In this document: positions 1 to 7,507 of the stretch, piece by piece
How the letters are laid out: every line of letters begins with the position of its first letter
How positions within the stretch are numbered: position 1 is the stretch's first letter
Assembly: GCA_963756715.1 (NCBI GenBank)
Contig: CAVWOV010000035.1
Location: 124,001-188,000, forward strand
Direction: 5' to 3'
Source: VAZQ01 sp963756715
GTDB taxonomy: Bacteria; Pseudomonadota; Alphaproteobacteria; Rhizobiales; Xanthobacteraceae
Length of the DNA stretch: 64,000 bases
Translations under genes and position numbers: made by a program
The notes under the pieces: generated by a model
The model's input: the letters and a program-made list of their open reading frames with translations, nothing else
The model's database searches: none
What the model was told of the DNA's origin: nothing

Positions 1-32
1 CAGCGCCCGCCGGTCGAGCTTGCCGTTCGGCG

Positions 33-905
33 TCAGCGGCAGCCGATCCAGCACCACGAACGCCGCCGGCACCATGTAGTCCGGCAGGCTCGACGACAGG
101 TGCGCGCGCAGCGCCGCCGCATCCGGCGCCGTCGCGCCGTCCTTTGCGACCACATACGCCACCAGCCGCAGCGAACCACTACCGCTCCCGCCTGGCGCCA
201 GCTCGTGGCCGCCGTCTTGCGAAGTGGCCCGCCATCGCGGCGCGCCACCACGGCGGCCTGCGCCACGCCCGCATGGCGCTTGAGCGCCGCCTCGATCTCG
301 CCCGGCTCGATGCGGAAGCCGCGCAGCTTCACCTGCGCGTCCGCCCGCCCCAGGAAGTCCAGCACCCCGTCGGGCCGCCAGCGCGCCAGGTCGCCGGTGC
401 GGTACATCCGGCTCCCCGCCGGACCAAACGGGTCGGCCACAAACCGCTCCGCCGTCAGACCCGGACGCCCCAGATAGCCCCGCGCCAGACCCGCGCCCGC
501 AACGTACAACTCGCCGCTCACGCCAGCAGGAACAGGCCCAGATGCATCGTCCAGTACGTACGCTGCGATAGTTCCGGCATCGGGCGGCCGATCGGGATCG
601 TCGAGCTCAGCGTCATCACCGGTCACCGACAAGCTAAGTCGCATCGATCGTTGCTTCGGTCGGGCCGTAAAGATTATCGATGCTGCGCAATGCGGCATGC
701 AGATTTGACAACTTCTTGCTGCAGCGAGATCGTGAAGAGCGCTTCGCCGCCCAGATGCAAGCTGATTAATCGCTACCTCAAAGTTGCGGGTCGCCGTAAC
801 GAAGAACGGACTGCAGATAGGACGGCACGCAACTGACGAACGTCTTGATTCCGGTGTCGGATCGACGAGCTTGGCCGGAAGTCCGACGGCGCTTCGCGGA
901 CGCAT
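33..905 (-). CDS. NRPS fragment: adenylation domain 2, C-terminal subdomain
   Basis: Only the middle of this open frame is meaningful. From about 620 down to 190 it reads GELYVAGAGLARGYLGRPGL, YRTGDLARW and KLRGFRIEPGEIEAALKRH, cores A6-A8 of an adenylation domain. The first ~90 and last ~80 residues are wrong-frame tails. The A10 end (PNGKLDRRAL) is encoded in another frame at about 1-60. An in-frame TAG occurs right after the recoverable LYGPTEATIDAT motif. The reading frame breaks more often here than anywhere else in the window. Confidence 0.6.
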   Translation of the reverse strand: MRPRSAVGLPAKLVDPTPESRRSSVACRPICSPFFVTATRNFEVAINQLASGRRSALHDLAAARSCQICMPHCAASIIFTARPKQRSMRLSLSVTGDDAELDDPDRPPDAGTIAAYVLDDASGPVPAGVSGELYVAGAGLARGYLGRPGLTAERFVADPFGPAGSRMYRTGDLARWRPDGVLDFLGRADAQVKLRGFRIEPGEIEAALKRHAGVAQAAVVARRDGGPLRKTAATSWRQAGAVVVRCGWWRMWSQRTARRRRMRRRCARTCRRACRTTWCRRRSWCWIGCR

Positions 906-1197
906 CGGCGATCACGACCGTCGTGCCGCCGCCAACAAGCGGCCAGAAGCAACTGTTCGATCGAGGCGTCGAAAGCGAACGGATGATAAGCTGCAGCCCT
1001 GAATCGTCGCGATCAACTCGAAGTTCCTGCATCCAAGCGTAGACGATCTTGTTTGCGAGATTCGCATGCGTGACGGCGACGCCTTTGGGTTGGCCGGATC
1101 GATCCGGAGGTGTAGATGACGTAGGCGGTGGAGTGCGGATTCGATGCGGCCGGCGGTGCGGTGGTTGGCTGACGCGCGATGGCGGTGATCCAGCCGG

Positions 1198-2295
1198 TCA
1201 AGCAGGATCGACCGTCGGGCATCGTGGGTCGGGCAGCCTGTCGCGATCAGCGCGGCTGTGCGTCAGGAGCACTGGCGGCCGAGCATCGCGCCAGTCATGA
1301 AGGCGAGCCGCTCGGTTGGGATACTCCGGATCGAGCGGCAGGTATGCGGCGCCGGCCTTGAGGATACCGAGGAGGGCGATGACCATGTCGAAGGAGCGCT
1401 CGACGCAGAGCGCCACGATGGTCTCGGGTCCGGCGCCGAGGGAGCGCAGGTGGTGCGCAAGCTGGTTGGCGCGGGCGTCAAGCTCGCGGTAGCTGAGGCT
1501 TTCATCCTCGCAGGTGAGCGCGACCGCGTCCGGGGTGCGGGCGGCCTGCCGGGCGAACAGCGCCGGGATGGTGGCGGTGGGGATCGGGCGGGCGGTGTCG
1601 TTCCAGTCGGTCAGGATGGTGCGGCGCTCGGCGGGGGAGAGAATGTCGAGGCTGCCGATGGCGCGGGTAGGATCGTTGACGGCGGCCGTGAGCAGCCGGG
1701 TGAGGCGGCCGGCCAGCATGGCGGCGGTCGCTTCGTCGAACAGGTCGGCGGCATATTCCAGCACGCCCGCGATGCCGGCCGGTGCGCCGTCAGGGGCGCG
1801 CTCCTCGGCGAGCGCAAACGACAGGTCGAACTTGGCGCTGGCGACCGGCACCTCCTCGAATGAGGTGCGCAGCCCCGGCAGCTCGAGGCTGACCCGGGCG
1901 TCGTTCTGGAACGCCAGCATTACCTGGAACAGCGGGTGATGCGACAGTGAGCGCGCCGGGTTGAGCACCTCCACCAAACGCTCAAATGGCAGCTCCTGGT
2001 GGCTGTAGGCCGCAAGGTTGCCGGCCCGCACCCGCGCCACCAGATCGCCGAAGCCCGGATTGCCCGAGGTGTCGGTGCGCAGCACCAACGTGTTGACGAA
2101 GAACCCCACCAGGCCGTCGAGCGCATGATCGTGACGCCCCGCCACCGGGCTGCCGATCGGGATGTCGGTACCGGCCCCCAGCCGGCTCAGCAGCGCCGCC
2201 AGCCCGGCCTGCAGCACCATGAACAGGCTGGCGCCGTTCTGTCGCGCCAGCGCCAGCAGCTTGGCATGTAATCCGGCATCGAGCCGCAGCGGCAC
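1198..2295 (-). CDS. NRPS fragment: C2 C-terminal lobe and N-terminal part of adenylation domain 2
   Basis: The fragment shows the C-domain segments IGSPVAGRHDHALDGLVGFFVNTLVLRTD, split here only for description, and SHHPLFQVMLAFQN. The inter-domain stretch (AERRTILTDWNDT) and the start of A2 follow (IPALFARQAARTPDAVAL; core A2 LKAGAAYLPLDP). After RAARLHDWRDARPP the frame is wrong. The A3 core (AYVIYTSGS) can be read near 1110-1130 in another frame, and FAFDASIEQL can be recovered near 970 only by correcting further indels. Confidence 0.7.
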   Translation of the reverse strand: MPLRLDAGLHAKLLALARQNGASLFMVLQAGLAALLSRLGAGTDIPIGSPVAGRHDHALDGLVGFFVNTLVLRTDTSGNPGFGDLVARVRAGNLAAYSHQELPFERLVEVLNPARSLSHHPLFQVMLAFQNDARVSLELPGLRTSFEEVPVASAKFDLSFALAEERAPDGAPAGIAGVLEYAADLFDEATAAMLAGRLTRLLTAAVNDPTRAIGSLDILSPAERRTILTDWNDTARPIPTATIPALFARQAARTPDAVALTCEDESLSYRELDARANQLAHHLRSLGAGPETIVALCVERSFDMVIALLGILKAGAAYLPLDPEYPNRAARLHDWRDARPPVLLTHSRADRDRLPDPRCPTVDPA

Positions 2296-2672
2296 CCGGC
2301 CGCCCCGGTAGCTCGCGACCTCGGCCGCGGCCGGTCACTGGGAAGCGCAATCGCCTCCGGCAGGTCCGCCAGCGTCTGCGTCCAGTACGCCAGCTGGCGC
2401 GCGATGGCGCTTGCCGGATCGCTCTCCTCGCCCAGAACCTCGTGCTGCCACAGCGTGTAGTCGGCATACTGCACGGGCAGCGCCGGCAGCGCATCGGCCT
2501 CCGGCGCGACGCCGCCATCAAGCCGCGCCGCATCGGCGCGGGTGCGATCAAGCCGCGCCGGATCGGCGCGGGTGCCATCAAGCCGTGCCGCATAGGCCTG
2601 CGCGAGATCGCGCGCCAACGGCCCAAGCGAGGAGCCGTCGCCCGCGATGTGATGCAGCAGCAGCAGCAGCAC
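2187..2672 (-). CDS. NRPS fragment: second condensation domain, catalytic core
   Basis: This contains the HHxxxDG motif as HHIAGDG just after a run of five leucines, the YADYTLWQ segment and the YWTQTLADLPEAI helix of an LCL condensation domain. About 30 residues of degenerate ARLDxTRAD repeats interrupt it between AYAARLDG and PALPVQYADYT; the DNA beneath is a 30-bp tandem repeat at 2518-2596. The last ~40 residues are out of frame and C2 resumes in the next fragment at MPLRLDAGLHAKL. Confidence 0.7.
   Translation of the reverse strand: MLLLLLHHIAGDGSSLGPLARDLAQAYAARLDGTRADPARLDRTRADAARLDGGVAPEADALPALPVQYADYTLWQHEVLGEESDPASAIARQLAYWTQTLADLPEAIALPSDRPRPRSRATGAAGCRCGSMPDYMPSCWRWRDRTAPACSWCCRPGWRRC
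2518..2596. repeat. 30-bp tandem repeat inside NRPS condensation domain 2
   Basis: Two and a half copies of a 30-bp unit start at 2518, 2548 and 2578 (consensus begins atcaagccgcgccg). In the coding strand it encodes a ten-residue unit of the form ARLDxTRADx. It inserts a flexible Asp/Arg/Ala-rich loop after the HHxxxDG core. Copy number may vary between strains. Confidence 0.8.
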
Positions 2673-2700
2673 GTGCTCGCGCCGATCGGGCGCGGGCTCA

Positions 2701-2860
2701 CCGGACCTGCGCTCACCGGACCTGCGCCGGACCTGCGGTTGCCCGGCGCGCTCTCTCCTGACGCGCGCTCTCCTGACGCGCTATCCCCCGGCGCGCGGTC
2801 TCCCGATGCGCTTTCCGCCTGTGCGCCATCTCCCCGTGCGCTCTCGCCCAGCGCAAACAG
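2701..2860. repeat. Degenerate 12-18-bp repeats forming a low-complexity loop in NRPS C2
   Basis: On the minus strand, once the frame is corrected, this stretch encodes Ser/Gly/Glu/Arg/Ala-rich repeats of the type SASGERASGE and SAGPVSAGPV. They lie between FALGE and the strand leading into HHIAGDG. The unit on the plus strand resembles gcgctctcctgac. A normal LCL domain has only a few residues here, so this is an expanded loop of about 45 residues. Confidence 0.65.
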
Positions 2861-2879
2861 ATGCGCCCGCAGCGGCGGC

Positions 2880-4283
2880 TCACACGACAGGTCGAAGCCC
2901 CGCTGCTGCGGCGCTGCGCAAAGCGTCCGTCAGGCCGTCTGCGGCGATTGCCTCCACCCGCAGCTGCGGCCGCGCCGCACTCGCCGCCAGCACCTGCTGG
3001 CGCGGCACCCCCAGGGTGTCGGGGAACACCGTGCGCAGGCTCTCGTGCCGCGCCATCAGGTCGCCGAGCGCCAGCTCGAGCGCCGCAACGTCGAGATCGC
3101 CGGAGAGCCGCACCGCCAGCGGGATCGTGTAGGTCGCGCTCGGACCTTCCAGACGGTTGAGGAACCACAGCCGGCGCTGCGCAAACGACAGCGGCACTTC
3201 GGCGGGACGCCGCATCACCCGCAGCGGCGCGCGCGCCGCCGTTGCGTCCCCCAGCCGCCGCACCAAGGCCGCCACGGTCGGGGCCTCGAACAGGCTGCGG
3301 ATCGCGATCTCGACATCGAGCGCGGCGCGGATGCGGCCGATCAGCCGGGTGGCCAGCAGCGAGTGTCCGCCAAGCTCGAAGAAGTTGTCGTCGATGCCGA
3401 CCTGCGCGAGCCCCAGCGTCTCGGCAAACAAACCGCACAGCACCTCCTCGTGCGGCGTGCGCGGCAGACGCCGCAGCGCCATGACGGGCGCCTCCGGCTC
3501 GGGCAGCGCCCGCCGGTCGAGCTTGCCGTTCGGCGTCAGCGGCAGCCGAGGGAGCACCACGAACGCCGCCGGCACCATGTAGTCCGGCAGGCTCGATGAC
3601 AGGTGCGCGCGCAGCGCCGCCGCATCCGGCGCCGCCGCGCCGTCGGTTGCGACCACATACGCCACCAGCCGCTGCGAACCACTACCGCTCCCGCCTGCGG
3701 CGCCAGCGTCGTGGGCGTTATCGGATGTCTGACCGTCTTGCGAAGTGGGCCCGCCATCGCGCCGCGCCACCACGGCGGCCTGCGCCACGCCCTCATGCCG
3801 CTTGAGCGCCGCCTCGATCTCGCCCGGCTCGATGCGGAAGCCGCGCAGCTTCACCTGCGCGTCCGCCCGCCCCAGGAAGTCCAGCACCCCATCGGGCCGC
3901 CAGCGCGCCAGGTCGCCGGTGCGGTACATCCGGCTCCCCGCCGGACCAAACGGGTCGGCCACAAACCGCTCCGCCGTCAGACCCGAACGCCCCAGATAGC
4001 CCCGCGCCAGACCCGCACCCGCAACGTACAATTCGCCGCTCACGCCAGGAGGAACGGGCTCCAAACCGCTGTCCAGGACATAGATTTGCAGATCGGGCAA
4101 GCCGCGACCAACAATGCTGCCGGTGCCCGCCGTTGTCGCCACGTGGTCGAGTGCGATGTGACTGACATGCACCGTCGTTTCGGTGATGCCGTACATGTTG
4201 ACGAGCCGAGGAGTATCGTCCGGGTAGTGGCGGTACCATTCGCCAAGCCGTCTGAGCTCAAGCGCTTCACCGCCGAAAATCAC
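2880..4283 (-). CDS. NRPS fragment: adenylation domain 1 C-part, carrier domain 1, start of C2
   Basis: This piece carries IFGGEAL, the A5 motif NMYGITETTVHV, A7 (YRTGDLARW), A8 (GRADAQVKLRGFRIEPGEIE) and A10 (LPLTPNGKLDRRAL). A peptidyl carrier domain follows, with the phosphopantetheine serine in GGHSLL, and then an LCL-type condensation domain start (LSFAQRRLWFLNRLEG). The frame is lost at about 2898-2901, where the plus strand has CCCC. Removing one base restores the expected AAGFDLS reading into C2. The A-domain C-terminal part is almost identical in DNA to positions 1-540, the equivalent part of module 2. Confidence 0.8.
   Translation of the reverse strand: MIFGGEALELRRLGEWYRHYPDDTPRLVNMYGITETTVHVSHIALDHVATTAGTGSIVGRGLPDLQIYVLDSGLEPVPPGVSGELYVAGAGLARGYLGRSGLTAERFVADPFGPAGSRMYRTGDLARWRPDGVLDFLGRADAQVKLRGFRIEPGEIEAALKRHEGVAQAAVVARRDGGPTSQDGQTSDNAHDAGAAGGSGSGSQRLVAYVVATDGAAAPDAAALRAHLSSSLPDYMVPAAFVVLPRLPLTPNGKLDRRALPEPEAPVMALRRLPRTPHEEVLCGLFAETLGLAQVGIDDNFFELGGHSLLATRLIGRIRAALDVEIAIRSLFEAPTVAALVRRLGDATAARAPLRVMRRPAEVPLSFAQRRLWFLNRLEGPSATYTIPLAVRLSGDLDVAALELALGDLMARHESLRTVFPDTLGVPRQQVLAASAARPQLRVEAIAADGLTDALRSAAAAGLRPVV
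3504..4060. repeat. Direct repeat of NRPS adenylation C-terminal coding region (second copy at 1-540)
   Basis: About 540 bp covering cores A6-A10 of module 1 are nearly identical to positions 1-540 of module 2. The main difference is around 190-215, where the module 2 copy lacks about 20 bases present near 3700-3735, and that changes the frame. Such identity points to recent module duplication or gene conversion, and it is also exactly where an assembler could mix copies. Confidence 0.75.
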
Positions 4284-5517
4284 ATAGCGCAGAGCATGCT
4301 GTTTGCTTGAAATCGGAATCCGCCAGCGCCGCTTCCATCAATTGATAGAACGCGGACGGAGTCTGATTGAGGACCGTCACGCCTTCCCGAACGATCAGGC
4401 TCAGAAACTCGGTGGGCGTGCGGCTGGTGGCATACGGGACCACGACCAACCGGCCGCCATGCAGCAGGGCTCCCCAAATTTCCCATACCGAAAAGTCGAA
4501 GGCGAAGGAATGGAACAACGTCCAAACATCATCGGGGCCGAAGTGGAACAACTCTCTTGTCGTATCGAACAGACGAACGACATTGCGGTGCGTAACCGAG
4601 ACGCCCTTCGGGTTTCCGGTCGAGCCCGAGGTGTAGATGACGTAGGCGGTGTTATGCGGCAGGAGCCTGTTCGGGGGTGAGAAGGTGGGCGCGCGCGAAA
4701 TCAGCGCCTGGTCCACGTCGAAACGCACGATCTGCATGCCCTCCGTTGGCAATCGATCGAGCAGCGTCGATTGGGTGACCAGCGTGACAACACCGGCATC
4801 GGCCAGCATGAAGGCAAGCCGCTCCGGTGGATAAGCCGGGTCGAGCGGAAGATAGGCGCCACCGGCCTTGAGAATACCGAGCAATCCAATGAGCATTTCG
4901 GGCGAGCGCTCGACGCACAGCCCCACGATGGTTTCGGGCGCGACCCCCAGCGCCTGCAGATGATGGGCAAGCTGACTTGAGCGCTCGTCGAGCTCGCGAT
5001 AGCTCAGGCTCACGCCCCCGAATACGACCGCAATAGCGTCAGGTGATTGCGCAACCCGGCGAGCAAACAACTCAGGCAGCGTGGCCGCCGGGATTTCAAG
5101 GGCCGGCTCGACCGCAGCGGTCGCTTCATTCCATGTATGCAGAATGGTCCGCCGCTCGCCGGCGGTAAGAATATCTAGGCTCGCGATGGTGCGGCCGGAA
5201 TCCGCAAGCGCAGTCAGCAATCGCAGAAATCGCTGCTGGCGGTCCGCAACATCATCCGTGCTGTGAATTGCCGGATTGGCATCGAAATCGATCCGAAGCG
5301 GACCGCCGTCCAGCCGGTCGTAAACTTGGATCGACAAGTCCTCGACCGGCCCAAGCGAGAGGTTTTTCGCCTCCGCCCGATGGCCCGCGAAATCGAAAGC
5401 CATAGTCGAACCGCATGATATTGAGATTGAGTCCGAACAGCGACCGAGCATCGTCGATGCCGCCAAGCTCCCGCCGTAGATCCGCAATCTGAAAACGTTG
5501 GTGTTCCAATCCGTCAC
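4267..5517 (-). CDS. NRPS fragment: end of C1 and N-terminal part of adenylation domain 1
   Basis: After the end of C1, the adenylation domain begins with LPELFARRVAQSPDAIAV. It contains core A2 (LKAGGAYLPLDP), core A3 (YTSGSTGNPKGV) and the specificity loop FDFSVWE followed by VLNQTPSAF. The last residues are frame-shifted and the next fragment resumes at VIFGGEAL. Placing the loops on the classical phenylalanine-domain numbering gives D235, F236, W239 and N278. With I299, G301, M322, V330 and H331 from the next fragment this matches the well-known threonine code. The substrate is inference only. Confidence 0.75.
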   Translation of the reverse strand: MTDWNTNVFRLRIYGGSLAASTMLGRCSDSISISCGSTMAFDFAGHRAEAKNLSLGPVEDLSIQVYDRLDGGPLRIDFDANPAIHSTDDVADRQQRFLRLLTALADSGRTIASLDILTAGERRTILHTWNEATAAVEPALEIPAATLPELFARRVAQSPDAIAVVFGGVSLSYRELDERSSQLAHHLQALGVAPETIVGLCVERSPEMLIGLLGILKAGGAYLPLDPAYPPERLAFMLADAGVVTLVTQSTLLDRLPTEGMQIVRFDVDQALISRAPTFSPPNRLLPHNTAYVIYTSGSTGNPKGVSVTHRNVVRLFDTTRELFHFGPDDVWTLFHSFAFDFSVWEIWGALLHGGRLVVVPYATSRTPTEFLSLIVREGVTVLNQTPSAFYQLMEAALADSDFKQTACSALCDFRR

Positions 5518-5986
5518 GAATTTGCCGAGCGGCGCGACCGATTACCTCGGACACGGTCATGCGAGGTTGCACGGCGAGCCGCAATGGCAGCACGTTGGAA
5601 ACCATTCCGGGAATGCGTCGTGCCGCGCCGCTGCGCGCGGCGACCGGCAGGCCGAAGGTCACATCTGTCGCGCCGGTGAGGCGATGCAGGAAGATTGCCG
5701 TGGCTGCGGCAATGAGATGCGGCAGGCTCGCTCCCGCATGGCGCGCGGTTAATTCGAGCTGGTCGGCGATGGACCTGGGCAGATAAACGGTGTGACGAAT
5801 GAAGCCGCCGGACTTGCCGGTACGTTCGCCGCCCAGACTTACCTGGTCGGGCCGATCGGTCAGACGGTCGATCCAGTATTGCCGATCTTGTGCGAACTGC
5901 TCGGACGCGACATAAGCCGCATCCTCATCGAGCAAATCGGCAAGGGTTCCGAATGCGCCGCCAAGGGCGGCCGGCCCAACGCTCAA
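5252..5986 (-). CDS. NRPS fragment: first condensation domain, C-terminal half
   Basis: This continues the C domain of the previous fragment after a frame change. Visible are the QYWIDRLTD helix, the LPHLIAAATAIFLHRLTG segment, the GLPVAARSG and GMVSNVLPLRL segments typical of the C-terminal lobe, and the QIRDGLEHQRF helix. The final ~50 residues are a wrong-frame tail. The correct sequence resumes in the next fragment at MAFDFAGHRAEAKNL. This is part of one synthetase gene, not an independent enzyme. Confidence 0.7.
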   Translation of the reverse strand: MSVGPAALGGAFGTLADLLDEDAAYVASEQFAQDRQYWIDRLTDRPDQVSLGGERTGKSGGFIRHTVYLPRSIADQLELTARHAGASLPHLIAAATAIFLHRLTGATDVTFGLPVAARSGAARRIPGMVSNVLPLRLAVQPRMTVSEVIGRAARQIRDGLEHQRFQIADLRRELGGIDDARSLFGLNLNIMRFDYGFRFRGPSGGGEKPLAWAGRGLVDPSLRPAGRRSASDRFRCQSGNSQHG

Positions 5987-6515
5987 CCTGAGTGTAGATG
6001 TCCGCCAGGCGCCGGGCGACCAGCGCCATTCCCAGCCCGTCCATCACGATGTGATGATAGCGTGCGTACCAGAAGAACCGGTCAGGCGACGCCCTGAACA
6101 AGGCATATGAGAACAGCGGTCCGTGCGTCGGATCGACCGGACGCGCCAGATCGGCCCTCATCCATGTTTCGGCCTCGGCGCGCGGGTCGGGCGCATCGCT
6201 GACGTCGATGAATGGCATCGACCACGCCGGCGCTTCGCCGACGACCTGCCGCGGGCCGTCCGGGTGCTCGACGATCCGGACACAAAGCGCCTCGGATTCG
6301 ATGACGACCTGGTGTAATGCCTGCTCGAACAAGTCCGGGTCGATGGGCCCGTGAATCTCAATGTATTCGCCAATATTGTAGGCGGGACTCGATGGGTTAA
6401 TCTGCTGAGCGAACCAGATTCCGATCTGGCCGGCGGAAAGCGGAAAACCAATGGGGTCGGAGATGTTACGGGTGACGTCGATTCTACTGTCACCGTCAGG
6501 CTTGATCGAAAACAC
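5925..6515 (-). CDS. NRPS fragment: first condensation domain, N-terminal half
   Basis: The fragment begins with an N-terminal C-domain signature (PLSAGQIGIWFAQQ) and carries the catalytic HHxxxDG motif as HHIVMDG near residue 155. The style (AGQxGIWFAQQ, then IEIHGPIDPDLFEQAL) resembles the condensation domain that opens EntF-type siderophore synthetases. I take this as the true start of the synthetase because the domain is complete at its N end and no synthetase sequence precedes it. The last ~18 residues are out of frame. The domain resumes in another frame at about 5986. Confidence 0.75.
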   Translation of the reverse strand: MFSIKPDGDSRIDVTRNISDPIGFPLSAGQIGIWFAQQINPSSPAYNIGEYIEIHGPIDPDLFEQALHQVVIESEALCVRIVEHPDGPRQVVGEAPAWSMPFIDVSDAPDPRAEAETWMRADLARPVDPTHGPLFSYALFRASPDRFFWYARYHHIVMDGLGMALVARRLADIYTQVERWAGRPWRRIRNPCRFAR

Positions 6516-7207
6516 CTAAGACCTCATTGAGCATGCCCCTGAGCTCGGTTGAAGCGGGCATAGTGTATGCGGTGTTTCGGTATGTGTTAACCGCAAAGTT
6601 GGTAGCGGGATGAAGGCGTTAGGATCAAGTATCGAAGTGGGCCGCCAAGCCCTCGCTGGCGCCGAACGGGAAATCCTCCGTGGCAACCCTAACGTCTTGC
6701 GGCGGCTCCAGCCAGAGACGTATCTTTGTGGCCTGTTGATGAATATCAATACCTTGCGCTTGTGGTTGTGTGCAGGAGGCTGGAGCGGACGATTCCGAGG
6801 GAATTTCTCTGCGTCCATATGGTCTGTTGCGCCAAGCGAATCGCCGGCCGCCAGCGCAGCGCAAACGCCAACCATCCAATAATACTTCATTTCTTCTTGT
6901 GGTCTATTCGCATCGACTTGCTTTGGCAGGGGTACGCACCGCGCGCCTACGGCATCGAAGGACTCGACCAGGGCCGCCTCGTCACGCGGAAATCGGGCGA
7001 TTTTAGAATGATCCGTTCGCGTGATTCGGCGGACTATTGGGGGTTCTTTGTACGCGGCTTGCCCCACGTCTGTGGCGGCATGTGGTTTTCCGGTGCCACC
7101 ACCACTTGGCGCGAGGCTTGTCTCGGTGACGATGTCGTGAATATTAGTTGAAGCGATATTCTTGCCTTCTCCTGCCCCCGATCATCCCCAAAGAGACAGC
7201 ACGCTCT
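6516..7207. other. Region without a supported gene upstream of the NRPS
   Basis: The stretch holds the presumed promoter of the NRPS on the minus strand. Short open frames exist on both strands, including one with a secretion-like start (MKYYWMVGVCAALAAG, minus strand, near 6890), but none has a recognisable domain or convincing continuation. I call no gene. Confidence 0.5.
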
Positions 7208-7342
7208 ATGAAGAACATGCCGATTTACGAGGCGCTCGCGCAGGCGTTCGCGGCGGAGGGTGTCGACACCCATTTCACCCGATGGGGATGGAAATATGAC
7301 AAGGCCGAACTCTGGAACACTCTCGTGTCGGATAAATGGTGA
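7208..7342 (+). pseudogene. Possible 5' remnant of a thiamine-diphosphate-dependent acetolactate-synthase-like gene
   Basis: The first residues, MKNMPIYEALAQAF followed by AAEGVDTHF, look like the N terminus of large ThDP enzymes. After a frame change the expected GDGNM motif appears (7277-7292). Then homology ends: only about 45 residues remain of an enzyme of about 550. The assignment rests on recalled similarity of a short stretch, so it is tentative. If right, this is a truncated relic, not a functional gene. Confidence 0.35.
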
Positions 7343-7507
7343 GCCCAAGCACGCGCCGCCCCGTGGGGCGCGGTCACGGCAAGATGTAGGACGGTCGCAG
7401 GCTGCCGCCAGCTTCGCGGTTTTCCCGTCACGCGGCTGTGAAACGATCGGCCTGGAAGAATGCGGCTGCGCGACTATGTGTAGGGCGGAGACGCCGGGGC
7501 TGCCGCC

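Larger units (their letters stand above)
1..6515 (-). pseudogene. Frame-disrupted non-ribosomal peptide synthetase, two modules, left end missing
   Basis: Read leftwards from an ATG at 6515, the pieces give the domain order C1-A1-T1-C2-A2: one full module and most of a second. The gene continues beyond position 1. Domain motifs are readable throughout, but the frame changes at roughly ten places, so no piece exceeds about 470 residues where a protein of well over 2,000 residues is expected. A2 (about 1-1250) is the most damaged: core A3, an LYGPTEAT motif near 640-685 and the A7-A8 region sit in different frames. Either the gene is decaying or, more likely given homopolymer indels elsewhere in the window, this repetitive locus is badly resolved. 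No MbtH protein, phosphopantetheinyl transferase or thioesterase gene is beside it within the window. Fragments are listed separately. Confidence 0.85.

Noticed and set aside
2442..3599. Plus-strand frames of 385 and 235 codons opposite the NRPS
   Set aside because: Translations are His/Arg/Gln-rich and follow the antisense of adenylation and condensation motifs.
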